A stretch of 64,000 nt of DNA from positions 5,085,605 through 5,149,604 of the forward strand of contig JASKMD010000013.1 in NCBI GenBank assembly GCA_030144725.1. The letters run 5' to 3'. Below, piece by piece: positions 33,727-44,983 of the stretch. The translations under genes and the position numbers were made by a program. Below the pieces are notes generated by a model. The model saw only the letters and a list, made by a program, of their open reading frames with translations. It was not told the DNA's origin and made no database searches. The DNA is from Haematococcus lacustris (lineage: Eukaryota > Chlorophyta > Chlorophyceae > Chlamydomonadales > Haematococcaceae). Each line of letters begins with the position of its first letter. The stretch's first letter is position 1.

Positions 33727-35283
33727 TAGGCTTGTGCCACACCCCCATGTTTGGCAGTCCATCCCAATGCCCCATGATGAGGCTGCAAAGCCGCTCAATG
33801 CCGAAGGCGACCTCCGCAGACAACCCTTGCCGCCCACGGTCCTCTGCCTTGCCCCATGCTGTCAGGCCTTAGTGCAAAACATTGTGGTAGAGATGGCTGA
33901 GGCAAGGCCAGAACATGATGGGGGCTAAACCCTGGCGTCTGCGAGAAACGTTGACGAGGGCGACGAGCCCACCCGTCCTCCCAACATTGCTTGCGGCACT
34001 GTCCACTGTGACACTGGCAAGCAACCCCCACAGGTTGGCCTCTGTGAGTAGCTGCTCCAAGTCGTGGGCTTGTGCTGCAGCGGTGCTATCGGGGCACTTG
34101 CGGATATCAAGCACTCGACACAATATCCTGGACGCCTCTCTGGCCATGTGCTAGGGTCTGGGCGGGCGCAAGGGGGTCAGCAGCCAAGGTGGGCAGGCGG
34201 GGGCCAGCAGCTGGGACGGCTGCACTTGCACAATACAACACCACTTTGCCACTGGTGATGGTGCAACCATCCATCTGGATATGGATTGCTGGCGCTTGTC
34301 TCAATAGGCCTGCGCATGCGCACACACATACACACACACACAATTCAGCTCAACTACACCTCAAATTTGACATAATGGAACACCATGAAAGGAGTATGAT
34401 ATGAACAACATTGAACAACAGCAAGGTTACACTTGGAACTACCCATGGTAACACCACATGGCAACATCCCATGGTACTCACCCTCGAATGTGCGTTGGAT
34501 GTCGCAAGTGAGCATCAGCTGGTGGCGACGTACTGTGGAAGGCCCAGCTTGAGGTTGAGGTGGGGCATAAGGGACCTCTACAGCCGCCACAGCTGTGCGC
34601 AGGGGTCCAAGCTGCTGGCATGACACGTTGGGCAAAGTCAACAGCGCCGCATTGCTGCATGCATAGGCTGCAGTGTAGGCTCCCGTCACAGTATCACGCT
34701 CCTTGTGGCAAGGGGGGGGGGGGCCTGCATGGTGTTGCTGGGCTGGCTGCTTGTGTGCATGGCGGTGCACCCCACATGGCATGCCAGCGCTTCAAGGTGT
34801 AAGTGACACCTCATTGCGTTGCAGCCAGGACATTTTGTCACGCACGTCCCTGGGCATGGCCCTCTTCGCTGTTGCTAGCTGGGCCCGCATGGCTGCCAGC
34901 TGGGTCCCCATGCTCCTGACCTTGCCCTTACATGCTGCCAGCTCTTGTTTTGAAGCTGAAAGTTCTGATCGGTAGCGATGCAAAGACACTTGCAAGGCAA
35001 GCACCTCGTTCTCAGACTGCTGCAACGCTTGCTGGGACTGGTGCAATCGCTCTTGGCACACTTGCAGGTCGGTGGCGGTGCGCATGTTGACACTCTGGCA
35101 TGAGCGAAGCTGAGATCTGGCCTCTTCAAGTTTTGCCTCTGTGGCAGCAGCTGCCTCTGTGGCAGCAGCTGCCTCTGTGGCAGCAGACATAAGAACTTGC
35201 TGTTGTTGAGCTGCTGCCACAAGAGCAAGCTGGCGAGCACGATTGGCCCTACCAGCCTTGGTGCGTTTGCTGAGACCACCCAT
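33727..35283 (-). pseudogene. Decayed hAT-like transposase gene
   Basis: The N-terminal exon (from 35283, MGGLSKRTKAGRANRARQLA) encodes about 160 residues of Gln/Ala-rich coiled coil. Downstream frames give EGEYHGMLPCGVTMGSSKCN, then IHIQMDGCTITSGKVVLYC, then TVDSAASNVG, then FWPCLSHLYHNVLH. Two Asp motifs followed by a C-x2-H-type motif are laid out as in the RNase H core of hAT transposases. A TAA stop at 33869-33871 directly follows LYHNVLH, yet the same frame stays open for 56 more codons of protein-like sequence (GLTAWGKAEDRGRQGL...). This suggests a single nonsense change in an otherwise recent copy. No inverted ends were found. Confidence 0.55.
34709..34724. repeat. Poly-G tract
   Basis: A run of 12 or more G lies within the decayed transposase region. 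Such runs are prone to sequencing error and could hide a frameshift. Confidence 0.8.
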
Positions 35284-37020
35284 AGGGTGGCTGGCTGAGC
35301 TTGGGTCAGATTAGGGTGGGCGGTAGGTGGAGCCGGGCTAGGAGGTGGTGGTGATCGTCGTAGTGGTGGTTGTGGTGGTGGCGGCTGAGATTGGGTATGC
35401 GGGCTCCTGCAATAGTTGCCAACCATGCTGTTGAGGGTCAGCTATGCACGAAGTTGCCTACCATGTTGTTGAGGGTTAGCTATGCATAAGGTGGCTGTAA
35501 CTGTAAGGTGGGGACTTAAGGCTGAGGATGCCAACATGGGTGTAGAGATTAGGAGGGGGTGGTGGTAGGCACATGGTGTAGGGCAGGGTTGGGCAGTAAC
35601 TTACCAGCAGGTTGGTGAAGGGAGAGGGGGCTTGCTCTTTGCTGCAGGGTAGGGGAGGGAGAGGGCTGCAATGTCAGGGGGGGGGGGTGGGAGGGGGAGG
35701 GGAAACGTAGGAGGGCTGGGCTGAGCTGGGCTGGGTGGTGGTGGCAGGCTAGGAGGTGGTGGTGGTGGTGGTAGTGGTGGTGGAGGTGTTGCCAGAGATT
35801 GGGTAAGAGGGCTCCTGCAACAGTAGACAAAGATGTTGTTGGGGGTAGCTATGCACGAAGTGGATAACTTCCTGTTTACTTATGCTTTGTCTACATTGAG
35901 AGCGGTAGCAAGGGCGGGTCATTCTGCTTCATACGACATACCCATCAACAGCAACATAGCAAGCTTGGTGTAGGCTGCACACCTTGAAATGGAAGGTACA
36001 TCTAAGCTTTAGGGTCATCAACGGGTATGCCTCCACAGAAGTAGAACTGGGCGCGCGTCTACATCCAGGAAACACTGTCGGGTTAATTGAGCCGGGAGGA
36101 ATCACAAGCGCCGGCTGTACTTGCCTTCAGAGCGTTAGGAGGCAACCACGGTATTGCGAAGCACTCCCACAGCTGACTTGCGCTGCGCGATGTGGTGAGA
36201 GCGACCGGCTGATTGGTGGGCGCACTTTTTCGTTTACGGGGTTCCTGGCATTACGGGCGTATAGAAGACTAAGCGGTCATCGCATGCCGCACGGTGCTAC
36301 GTTAATCGCACACGTCTCGGCACCGGGACATGCATGACAAGGTTGTGTAAAAGCCATTAACAGAGTTGGGAGGGTCTGACCTAGTGCGACCATGCCAGTG
36401 TCCATGCGCATGTCCCAACCCCACTCTCCATGACCTTACGAATGCCCAAGCATGGATGTATGCCCAAGCACAACAGCAAAGCAGCCGAGCAGCTGTACCT
36501 GCAGCCGAGCAGCTATAGCTGGCAGTCATAAGCCATCACGGGTGTAAAGCCGTTGTAAAGGAATACCACCATAACGCGACAGCTGCACCAGAGCACAGAG
36601 CTTAGGTTGCAGAGGCACTGCAGGGGGTGCAGCCCTGGGCGCAGTTGTGGTAGTCCTGCTGTGCACCACACTGGCCAGGCAACGCCCTGTCATGCTGTAG
36701 GGCCGTGGCTGCAGCAGCTACAGAGCCTGCTTTCGGTCGCTGGCGCTGTTTCTAGCCACAGCCTGCGCCCTCCCTCTTAGGTGACAGTGGCTTGCAGCTC
36801 ACCCACCCCCAGGCGGAAATTGTCGGGCATGTGAAAACAGCATGGCCACAGGGCCTTCGAAGTGGTGAAGGGAGCCCTCATCATGGCGTGCGCGGCCCTG
36901 ACGTTTTCATGGCAACAAGGCAGAAGGTGCTCTATTGTATGATGCGTTTTGCCACTTGTGAAACGGTTCCATCGCACACGCTAAATAGTTGACGGTTGAC
37001 AGTTTCAACAGCTGCACTAC
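35284..37020. other. No clear gene; GGTGG-rich sequence and one 117-codon ORF
   Basis: The stretch holds two related segments (about 35325-35425 and 35730-35835) of ggtggtggtgg repeats followed by a gggctcctgcaa motif, suggesting a local duplication. A plus-strand ORF at 35984-36337 (MKWKVHLSFRVINGY...) has no domain I recognise. Confidence 0.35.
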
Positions 37021-37024
37021 AAGC

Positions 37025-37031
37025 ATATATA
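37025..37031 (+). promoter_or_regulatory. Possible TATA box of the Pro-rich protein gene
   Basis: The sequence atatata lies about 115 bp upstream of the ATG at 37146. Placement fits a core promoter; nothing else supports it. Confidence 0.4.
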
Positions 37032-37145
37032 CACAGGTTTAAGCGATTGACGTTGCGTTCGGACTGACAGCAACATCTGCTGCCAGGTAAAGCGTTTAAA
37101 GCCTGCCGAGGGCCTGCCGAACACGGAGCCTTGTTTTACCTGAGC

Positions 37146-40100
37146 ATGTGCCGCCGGACGCTCATCACAGCTGCGGCCTTGCTGCTGCTGGCCTACACAG
37201 CGCAAGGTGTTGGTTTGTGACCGACAGCTGACAGGACACATGTTTTGAACTTGTCCGAGGTTGTAGCTCTGGGTCCCGCAGGCCGCAAACTGGTGCAGAC
37301 TGACTTCTGGTCAGGGTCCAATGCCATCGCGAGTGCCAGCGCGCTGGCATCCGCGGCTGGCTCGAACAGCGCAGCACTGGCGGAAAGCATCGCCCGGGCC
37401 GCGGCAGAAGGTGGCGGCACTGCCACGGTGGCAGCCAACTCCATCGCCGATGCCCTGACCCAGCCCGGCGGCAGCACCGTGGCCGTGGCCAACGCGCTGG
37501 GTCAGGCCAGCGCCAAGGTAAGGTTGCAGGTCTGCCTATTTGACGTTGCACATGATCGTCAATGCGGGGCATTAGCAACACATTCGCAACACAAGCAAGA
37601 CTGCAAGGAGAAATCTCCTGACACCCCCTGCTGTTGTGTCTACAGGATCCTGGCAGCGTGGCCTCTGTTCTCGCCAATGCCATGGCCACTGCACAGTCAA
37701 GTGGCCAGGCCACAGCCATGGGCCAGGCTGCGGGACAAGCCATTGCATCAGGTGAGAGCATACGCTGGATGCTCATGCCTTGAGTATGCACTGCTGGCAG
37801 TTTCAGTGATGAGTGGCAGCTGCCTTGATTACATCTGCTGTGCCCGACTGCTGCAGGAGGTGCACAGTCTTCGGCCTTTGCCTCTGCCTTGTCATCAGCG
37901 GTCAGCAATCTTGGCCCGGGTTCAGTCGACCAGGTGCTGGCACGTGAGTGGCAGGCTGTGTTATGTATGCTCTGCACTTCTCAGTGCATACTTACCAATA
38001 TTGGATGCAATGTTGCCCTTATTTTGCATTGCTGGTCCATGTCTGCAGAGGCCCAAGCCACTGCCACTGCCCAGGGGGCTGGCAGTAGCTTTGCGCAAGC
38101 ATTTGCCCAGGCCCAAGCTAACACGATGGTCTTCAATAGCATGCCGCAAAGCCAGGCTCAAACACAGCCTGTCATGGCCCCTCTAGTATTCCTTCCTCCC
38201 CCCCCGCCACCAGCTTCTCCTCCACCAGCTTCCCCTTCCTCTGCCTCACCATCACCAGCCTCCCCTCCCCCTCCCCCTCCCCCTGCCTCACCGTCACCAG
38301 CCTCCCCTCCCCCTCCCCCTCCCCCTGCCTCACCGTCACCAGCCTCCCCTCCCCCTCCCCCTCCCCCTGCCTCACCGTCACCAGCCTCCCCTCCCCCTCC
38401 CCCTCCCCCTGCCTCACCGTCACCAGCCTCCCCTCCCCCTCCCCCTCCCCCTGCCTCACCGTCACCAGCCTCCCCTCCCCCTCCCCCCCCCCCTGCCTCA
38501 CCGTCACCAGCCTCCCCTCCCCCTCCCCCTCCCCCTGCCTCACCGTCACCAGCCTCCCCTCCCCCTCCCCCTCCCCCTGCCTCACCGTCACCAGCCTCCC
38601 CTCCCCCTCCCCCTCCCCCTGCCTCACCGTCACCAGCCTCCCCTCCCCCTCCCCCTCCCCCTGCCTCACCGTCACCAGCCTCCCCTCCCCCTCCCCCTCC
38701 CCCTGCCTCACCGTCACCAGCCTCCCCTCCCCCTCCCCCTCCCCCTGCCTCACCGTCACCAGCCTCCCCTCCCCCTCCCCCTCCCCCTGCCTCACCGTCA
38801 CCAGCCTCCCCTCCCCCTCCCCCTCCCCCTGCCTCACCGTCACCAGCCTCCCCTCCCCCTCCCCCTCCCCCTGCCTCACCGTCACCAGCCTCCCCTCCCC
38901 CTCCCCCTCCCCCTGCCTCACCGTCACCAGCCTCCCCTCCCCCTCCCCCTCCCCCTGACTCACCGTCACCAGCCTCCCCTCCCCCTCCACTCCCGGCATC
39001 ACCGTCTCCAGTCTTGTCCCCCCCGCCTCGCTTGTTGCCCCCTCCCCCTGTCGCCAGCAATCTTGGGACGTGCAGTAACCCCACCCCCGTGACACTCCCT
39101 GCACCAGGTAAGGACATGGCGATGGGGCACTGCACACCAACAATGGGTTGATGCAAACGCAGCTCGTGCTGCCATACTTGCAGCACATGCAGCGATAGTA
39201 GAACAATGCTACTTGCGCTGCAGGCACTACGGCGCTCATTGTTGGTCCCACTACAGCAACCAAACAGGATGGAGTTCCAACTGTAGTCTACGGCCCTATC
39301 TGGGGCACAGGCAAGGACATCACCGTCTCGACCTGTTTCTCAGGTATGGCCAATGTGATTGTCCCAGGGTCAACAGCTGTTGTTCAGGCCAGGTAGCAGT
39401 GTCTATAGGGTAACACAGGATGACCCCGAAACTCACCCTCACCTGCAAAGCAGGCGACCGGGGTCATAGCCAGGTGCCACTGTCATTTGTTTGCAGGCGC
39501 AGTCAGCTGGGATAGCATCCTTGTGGTGTACCGGGCCACCTCTGCCACAGCCACGCGGGTCTGCCGTGGGGACACCTCCTTGGTATGTGCCAGCAATGGT
39601 AGCCACCGGTGGGAGGGTAGCAAGGGCACGCCCCGAGGCTACTCTCCTCCCTTGATGCACGCCTGACTGCGAGGGCGTGATCTTTCTTTCTTTCTTTAGC
39701 TATGGTGGCCATAGGGCTCCCGTCAATGCATGGCTAGCATGTCAACCCGTTGAGCACTGAGGCCCTGGGTAGGCTGTCTGGGGGTGGGCAAGTGGGCAAG
39801 TTGAGTTTGACGAGGGTGGGCGAGTGGGCTTCCCACTAGGCCTTGCCTGAGTCTGACCGGTCACGCCGCTAGCTTCAAGCTGACTGCAATTACTACCTAC
39901 ATGGAGGCACTGGACGACATGGCACTGTGCCACTCTTTGCCCTGTGGCACGGGTTTTGCGCTGCCTTGCATGGCGTGACAAGACATGTACTCATGGGGCA
40001 ACTGTATGGCCTGTGCAGATGAAGTCTGATGACAATAGCAACTGTCGTCGCGGCAACCAGCTATCTACTCTGACGTTCACTGCTGAACAAAGAACGTCAT

Positions 40101-40283
40101 ATTTTGTGGTGAGTACTGACTAAATCCAAATGGCCAGCAGCTGGCCTGTCACGCTCAACAAGGATTGGCTCAACCTTGACAGTCATGATTTACCATGCTT
40201 CTGTTTGCTCGCAGGTACTGTTACCGAAGAAGGATGATGAGGCCATTCCAAACACCAACGTGGCTATTTATGTGTCTGCCTAA
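37146..40283 (+). CDS. Secreted Ser-Pro/poly-Pro (HRGP-type) protein with PPC-like C-terminal domain
   Basis: Nine exons agree in phase: 37146-37206, 37282-37517, 37646-37751, 37857-37943, 38049-39107, 39224-39343, 39497-39582, 40019-40108, 40215-40283. They total 1914 nt, or 637 residues. A signal peptide starts MCRRTLITAAALLLLAYTAQ. Residues of about 25-200 are Ala/Ser/Gly/Gln-rich and silk-like (GGTATVAANSIADALTQPGG, GQATAMGQAAGQAIA). Residues of about 215-490 are the Pro-rich block, about 17 copies of ASPSPASPPPPPPP. The C-terminal 150 residues contain VVYGPIWGTGKDITVSTC, WDSILVVYRA, DDNSNCRRGNQLSTLTFTAE and SYFVVLLPK. These resemble the bacterial pre-peptidase C-terminal beta-sandwich (Asp-Ser near the first strand pair, Asn-Asp-Asp, Leu-x-Phe-x-Ala). 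A matrix or cell-wall role is inferred from composition. It is not a standard pherophorin, since the usual Cys-rich C-terminal domain is absent. Confidence 0.8.
38282..38995 (+). repeat. 42-bp coding minisatellite, about 17 copies
   Basis: Each 42-bp unit encodes the 14 residues ASPSPASPPPPPPP. Units are almost identical at the DNA level; one has a t-to-c change near 38490 and the last reads DSPSPAS. Long mirrored ORFs on the minus strand come from the same repeat and are not genes. The Ser-Pro and Pro runs are typical targets for prolyl hydroxylation and arabinosylation in algal wall proteins. Confidence 0.95.
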
Positions 40284-40849
40284 ACTCTTGTTATGATATA
40301 GTAAACGTCCATCTACATTGTCATGTCAAATATGGATGCATGGCACATAACCACAGGCAAGTGTTGCATGGCGGGCGTAGGTCTGGTAAAGGTACGTGAT
40401 TCCATGCAGCTGGATGATGCTCCCTTGAGTGTTTGATGGACTAAGTGATGGGTATTCGGCAGTGTGGCAAGGCATCTGGTTTAAGTTATGTCGTGTGGCA
40501 ATGCATTGGTTTATTCAAAAGCATATCTTGCTACGGGGCTGCTATGTGAGCATGTTGCTCTCCATTTTGGAGTAGGAACATAGGCATGCTAAAGTGGCCA
40601 TTATTATCTGCTGTATATATGATGTGGCTACCAAAACCAGTGACCTTTGCGCCCATGGCAGTCTAAACATTTGGGCAGACAGTATGTACATTTGGGCAGA
40701 CAGTAAGTGCTCCCCATCATATCACACAAGATGGCTGCGTATGCACAGAGACCTACTCGTACCTTAACATTAGGTGCAGCACGCTTGTGAGTAAGCAACC
40801 CACTCCCAGCTTTGCATTACGGTTCAGCTGCCCTGGGCATGTCCAGCAA
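40284..40849. other. 3' flank of the Pro-rich gene, no other gene seen
   Basis: The stretch contains the likely 3' UTR and a short direct duplication of acatttgggcagacagta near 40667-40705. No polyadenylation TGTAA was found close to the stop. Confidence 0.4.
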
Positions 40850-41170
40850 TCAGATTAGGCTTGGGCTGCTGCCCGATGCAGGCAGAATGTAGACGGCCAG
40901 CAACAAGCGCGTAGGGGGCTGTTGAAAGGTAGCAGGCACGCAATAGTTCACGTGCACATGGACCCGTGAAAACCCAAGTTGCTTGAAAAGTTCACAGCCG
41001 TCTGAAAGGACATCGCGTAATGGTTCGGAAGAAGCGAACACGGCCATGGTAGAGCTACACTGCATGGGGTGTGCACGCAGTTAGGGCTGACCAAGGAGAT
41101 CAGGGCTACCTTCACCACAGAGCCAGCCCTCAGCAAGCACTTGGACAGGTTGTTTAGCACAGGCAGTCTT
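40850..41170 (-). CDS. Unrecognised 3' gene fragment, two exons
   Basis: On the minus strand a frame ending LSKCLLRAGSV at 41116 meets a GT donor. A 56-nt intron ends at a cag acceptor before 41059. The second exon encodes about 69 residues, including FASSEPLRDVLSDGCELFK and FSRVHVHVNYCVPATFQ, and stops at 40850-40852. Phases agree. I do not recognise the family. Upstream sequence belongs to the Fanzor-type element, so this may be the 3' end of a gene that the element or a rearrangement has cut off. Confidence 0.3.
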
Positions 41171-41224
41171 GCCAACAAGGTGTTATCACTTTGAGAGGAC
41201 GGTGGAGACAGACGGTGTCAGCAT

Positions 41225-42722
41225 GTGTGTGCACTACACACGCCCCTTCCCCCCGATTCCTGCCCCACACCAGCTGCCAGCAGCAACAGCCGCCCCAATG
41301 CAGCAGCAGCAGCATTCCATGCAGTGGGACCCTCCCACATAGGCAAGGCCATTGCTAGTCAGCTTGAGCTTGTGTTCGATCCAGCCACACAGATTGGGAT
41401 GGACATTGACCCCAGCATCATCCAGGCAGTCAGTGCAACCTCAGGGGTGTGGGACCACCAGTCAGGCCAGCTGGTCTGCAGCTGGTAGCAGACCAGCTGG
41501 CCCGGTGGAAGCTGACCAAGGGCCAGGTGCGGCAGGCCGATGGCTTGAACAACTCCCTCCGCGACACCCAGAGGTGGCTAGCACCGGTCCAGCCCCACCT
41601 CCAGCACCTGGCAGCAGCAAGCTCAGCCGGTACCCTCCTGGAGGCCAACTTGAATCGCATCACCGTCACCCTGGCCACCTGGGACGCGGTGTGGGAGATG
41701 TATCTGGACCCCAAGTGGGCACGGCAGCGGCTGAGGCTGACCGAAGCCCAGGACCGAGCGCTGGGGAAGTTCTTCAAGAAGGTCAGGGTGTGTGGGTGGG
41801 AGGGTAAGGAACTGAGAGGTGGTGGATGGGCATGGAGTGAAACAGTAGTTTATTGTGCTATGCTCAACCGGGCGCCACCATGTCAGCCACCCTGCGTGCC
41901 TTGTGTGCATGACTGCAGTTGAAGGAGGAGGTGGCGGAGTTGTCCATGGAGCGCCATGGGCGTGCAAAGCAGCTGGTGTTCTTTGGTGCAGCTAGCAGTG
42001 GCACCCGGGGTGGCTGGGGTGCTGATGCGGTGCTGCGAGCCTGCTACAAGGTGGAGTGCGGGCCCAGAGGCATAGTCCAGCTGCAGGGCAGGGTGGTGCT
42101 AGTAGATGAGCGCCGCACCAGCCGGGTCAGCTCAGCAGTGTATGGCCGGCACCCATGTGAGAAGCAGCTGGACCATGAGCAGCCCACCATGCCTGCGGAC
42201 TGGAAGCCCCAGCAGGACAGGTAGAACACCGCCTGCTGCGCGCAGCCTGGAGCCAGCAGCGGGACCAGCCAGTGCGGGGCATGATGTGGTGCCCGGTAGA
42301 TGCTCCACGCAAGCCCCCACAGGCCCCATGCAGCAGCCAGGCAGCCACACAGCCAGCAGCCTCACAGCCAGGGCCCAGCTCTCCCCCGCCAGCCAAGCGC
42401 AGCAAGCGCACCAAGGCTGAGCAGGCAGCTGAGCCTACACAGCCCATCAAGGGCAAAGGCAAGGCCCAGGGCAAGGCTGCCAGAGCCAAGCCAGCACCAC
42501 AAGCCAAGCCAAGCCAGGTGGGTAGACAGGGACTGCAATGCCGCACTGAACATGCAGCGCATTGGGGAGAGCAGGTGGCATCCGCTGTAGCTGTGCTGGT
42601 GGCCAGAGCAGCCAGCTCTGCCAGCCAAGGGCAAGGCGTATCCTGGCCTGGGCTACAAGCGGCTGCGAGACCGCCCACCCAAGGCCAGCAGCAGCAGCAG
42701 CCTGCTGAGGCACTGTTATGTG
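41225..42722 (+). pseudogene. Fanzor-type (eukaryotic TnpB) nuclease gene, frameshifted
   Basis: Three RuvC-like motifs appear in order. RuvC-I is TQIGMDIDPSIIQAVSATSG (about 41392-41451). RuvC-II is VVLVDERRTSRVSS (about 42090-42131). RuvC-III is VDRDCNAALNMQRIGESRWH (about 42524-42585). Between I and II lies a helical segment (ARWKLTKGQVRQADGLNN, then ATWDAVWEMYLDPKWARQRL) and a GT-AG intron after 41780. Between II and III is a Lys/Pro-rich insert (KRSKRTKAEQAAE). Fanzors are RNA-guided DNA nucleases carried by mobile elements. The zinc ribbon looks eroded: the CxxC expected after the RTS motif reads VSSAVYG. A local duplication of the ctggtctgcag type near 41470-41500 shifts the frame, and more shifts separate later motifs. 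No N-terminal half or element ends were found. Confidence 0.7.
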
Positions 42723-43327
42723 TGCCCCCCTATATGAGCTGTCATCAGCACACATATAGTGCATGTTTGTCATGCCAACTCTAGACTATAGCCCTCAAGA
42801 GTCAGGCAACAGTGTAGGTGGTAGGCACTCATGCACCATGTCCATGTGCATTGGGTATACTCCACACAGCCCCATAATCAAAGTTTGAGTGGTCCAGATA
42901 TTGATCCCTAGTGATCCCTAGTGGTCCGGTTCAAATGGAGGCCCTATTGTGGGACCAGGGGGCTGATTGGCAGCACAGTTTTTTTATGGTTATGTGAAGT
43001 CATGATCACAATGAAACACAATGATTCATGATTTGGCAACACGCACATGGGGTCAATCGCACCCCGTCTTTGTGCTGCCAAGTGGCTTCAGCCAGTGCCA
43101 GTGTCAATGGCCTTCTGTAAGCAAGGGGTCTGCCAGCCCTGTCACCACACAAGCATGCCTCAGCAGTCCTCATGGCTGGGTGACCTTGCACCAGCAAGCC
43201 ACATGTTGCCCCAGCTCGTCAAGCAGCCATACCAAGCTGACGGCGCGTGTTATCATCTGCTGCTACCTGACTCAGCACTTTACTGCCCACCTGTTGGGTG
43301 AATGCTAAAGCCCTCGACAACCACAAC
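42723..43327 (+). other. Possible exon just before the gap
   Basis: A plus frame (LVKQPYQADGACYHLLLPD...) ends near 43301 at a gtgaat donor-like site. It may belong to a gene mostly lost in the N gap. Support is weak. Confidence 0.2.
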
Positions 43328-43827
43328 NNNNNNNNNNNNNNNNNNNNNNNNNNNNNNNNNNNNNNNNNNNNNNNNNNNNNNNNNNNNNNNNNNNNNNNNN
43401 NNNNNNNNNNNNNNNNNNNNNNNNNNNNNNNNNNNNNNNNNNNNNNNNNNNNNNNNNNNNNNNNNNNNNNNNNNNNNNNNNNNNNNNNNNNNNNNNNNNN
43501 NNNNNNNNNNNNNNNNNNNNNNNNNNNNNNNNNNNNNNNNNNNNNNNNNNNNNNNNNNNNNNNNNNNNNNNNNNNNNNNNNNNNNNNNNNNNNNNNNNNN
43601 NNNNNNNNNNNNNNNNNNNNNNNNNNNNNNNNNNNNNNNNNNNNNNNNNNNNNNNNNNNNNNNNNNNNNNNNNNNNNNNNNNNNNNNNNNNNNNNNNNNN
43701 NNNNNNNNNNNNNNNNNNNNNNNNNNNNNNNNNNNNNNNNNNNNNNNNNNNNNNNNNNNNNNNNNNNNNNNNNNNNNNNNNNNNNNNNNNNNNNNNNNNN
43801 NNNNNNNNNNNNNNNNNNNNNNNNNNN
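43328..43827. other. Assembly gap of 500 N
   Basis: Exactly 500 undetermined bases, a conventional placeholder length, so the true distance is unknown. ORFs spanning it are artefacts. Confidence 0.99.
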
Positions 43828-43883
43828 GGCAAAAACGCTACACTGCAGAGGTCCACGCTGCTGAGCACTGATGTGCATTACAG

Positions 43884-43986
43884 GAACGCGTTTGTGGAGG
43901 GGAGTGTGGGGGCCAAGCATGCCACTGACGGCATGGTGCTGCCGGGTGCCGCTGGAGCCGTGACGCCCCGCGCCCGCAAGGTTTGA
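43884..43986 (+). CDS. Possible terminal exon of a gene lying in the gap
   Basis: After an acceptor-like attacag the frame reads NAFVEGSVGAKHATDGMVL, continues Ala/Pro-rich for 14 more residues and stops at 43984-43986. It fits a last exon whose upstream part lies in the gap. The family is not recognised. Confidence 0.3.
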
Positions 43987-44983
43987 CGCGCAACACATTG
44001 CTCCCGCACAGCTCTCAGTGACCGGTTTTGTTCACATGTATCCTCAGCAACCTGTTATTGTCCTGGATTCACTAGGCTTTACTAGTCAATGCTCTGACTG
44101 CTGCTCAAGGCACACAGGCTGATCAGGGTAATGCACGGCAGTTAACGGTGCACTACTTGGTTTAGCAGTCAGCAAACGTGTGAGAGGGGATGGGAGTGTG
44201 TACAACACGAGGTGTACTATTAGACTAATGTCACCTGTTAAACCTGCTAAATGTTTCAGCATGTAGTTCAAAGTTTGCATATTTATAAATGTGTGTGTCA
44301 CTTAGCAAGTGTGGTGCATTGATATGCATAGCAATGCCCATGATGAGTATCACATGCCGTGTCCCATTGACATGAGGTAATTGAAGAAATGATGTAACGA
44401 TGTACGGTTTACACTGTTCTTAACAAGGCATTACAACAACGGAGTATTGTCGTTGATAAGGTATAAGTGCCAAGCTCGCCATCTCATTTGCACGGAGTAG
44501 AAAGGAAGCCTTCAAGTAGGAAAAGAAGCCAGAGTAACCGGAGTCTCACCTCAGCTCCTTTCCTACTTGCAGTCCAGCAGCTGGCTGTCGAGATGATGCT
44601 AAACATGCAAGTAGGTGACGATGACGTGCCAACACTGTTCAATAGGATGAGTTCAGTAATGGTGCAGGCTGTACGCAGGTGTAGCCGGTTAGGGTCAATT
44701 CCATAGGAAGTTGCTGCTAGCGGTTGGGGCATCCTTGACTGAATTGCAATAGAACTATCAGATACTGTGTTTGACAGTCACCCTGCCGTTTTCAGTCGTC
44801 AGTTGCTACATGCCTCTGATGGGGGCCACAATGAAGGCTGATACAGCGTGGATGCATACAACGGTTAGGCACCGATGACCTGGGCTACATTGGAAGTCAA
44901 GCTGGGCATGGGGTAACAAAGGTAGGGGTGCATGGGGACTGACCTGCGGAACGACATGGACGACGTGAACAAGAAAAATAGAT
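43987..44983. other. No gene recognised
   Basis: The stretch is AT-richer than average. One short plus ORF (44467-44706, ending near VRRCSRLGSIP) has no recognisable domain. Confidence 0.35.

Noticed and set aside
38158..39263. Long minus-strand Gly/Glu-rich ORFs of over 340 codons
   Set aside because: They mirror the 42-bp coding repeat of the plus-strand Pro-rich gene, whose exon phases and signal peptide support the plus strand.
42127..42678. Minus-strand ORF of 183 codons
   Set aside because: It overlaps the plus-strand Fanzor-type coding sequence, which has recognisable motifs.
43219..43998. ORFs spanning the N gap
   Set aside because: They consist mostly of undetermined bases.
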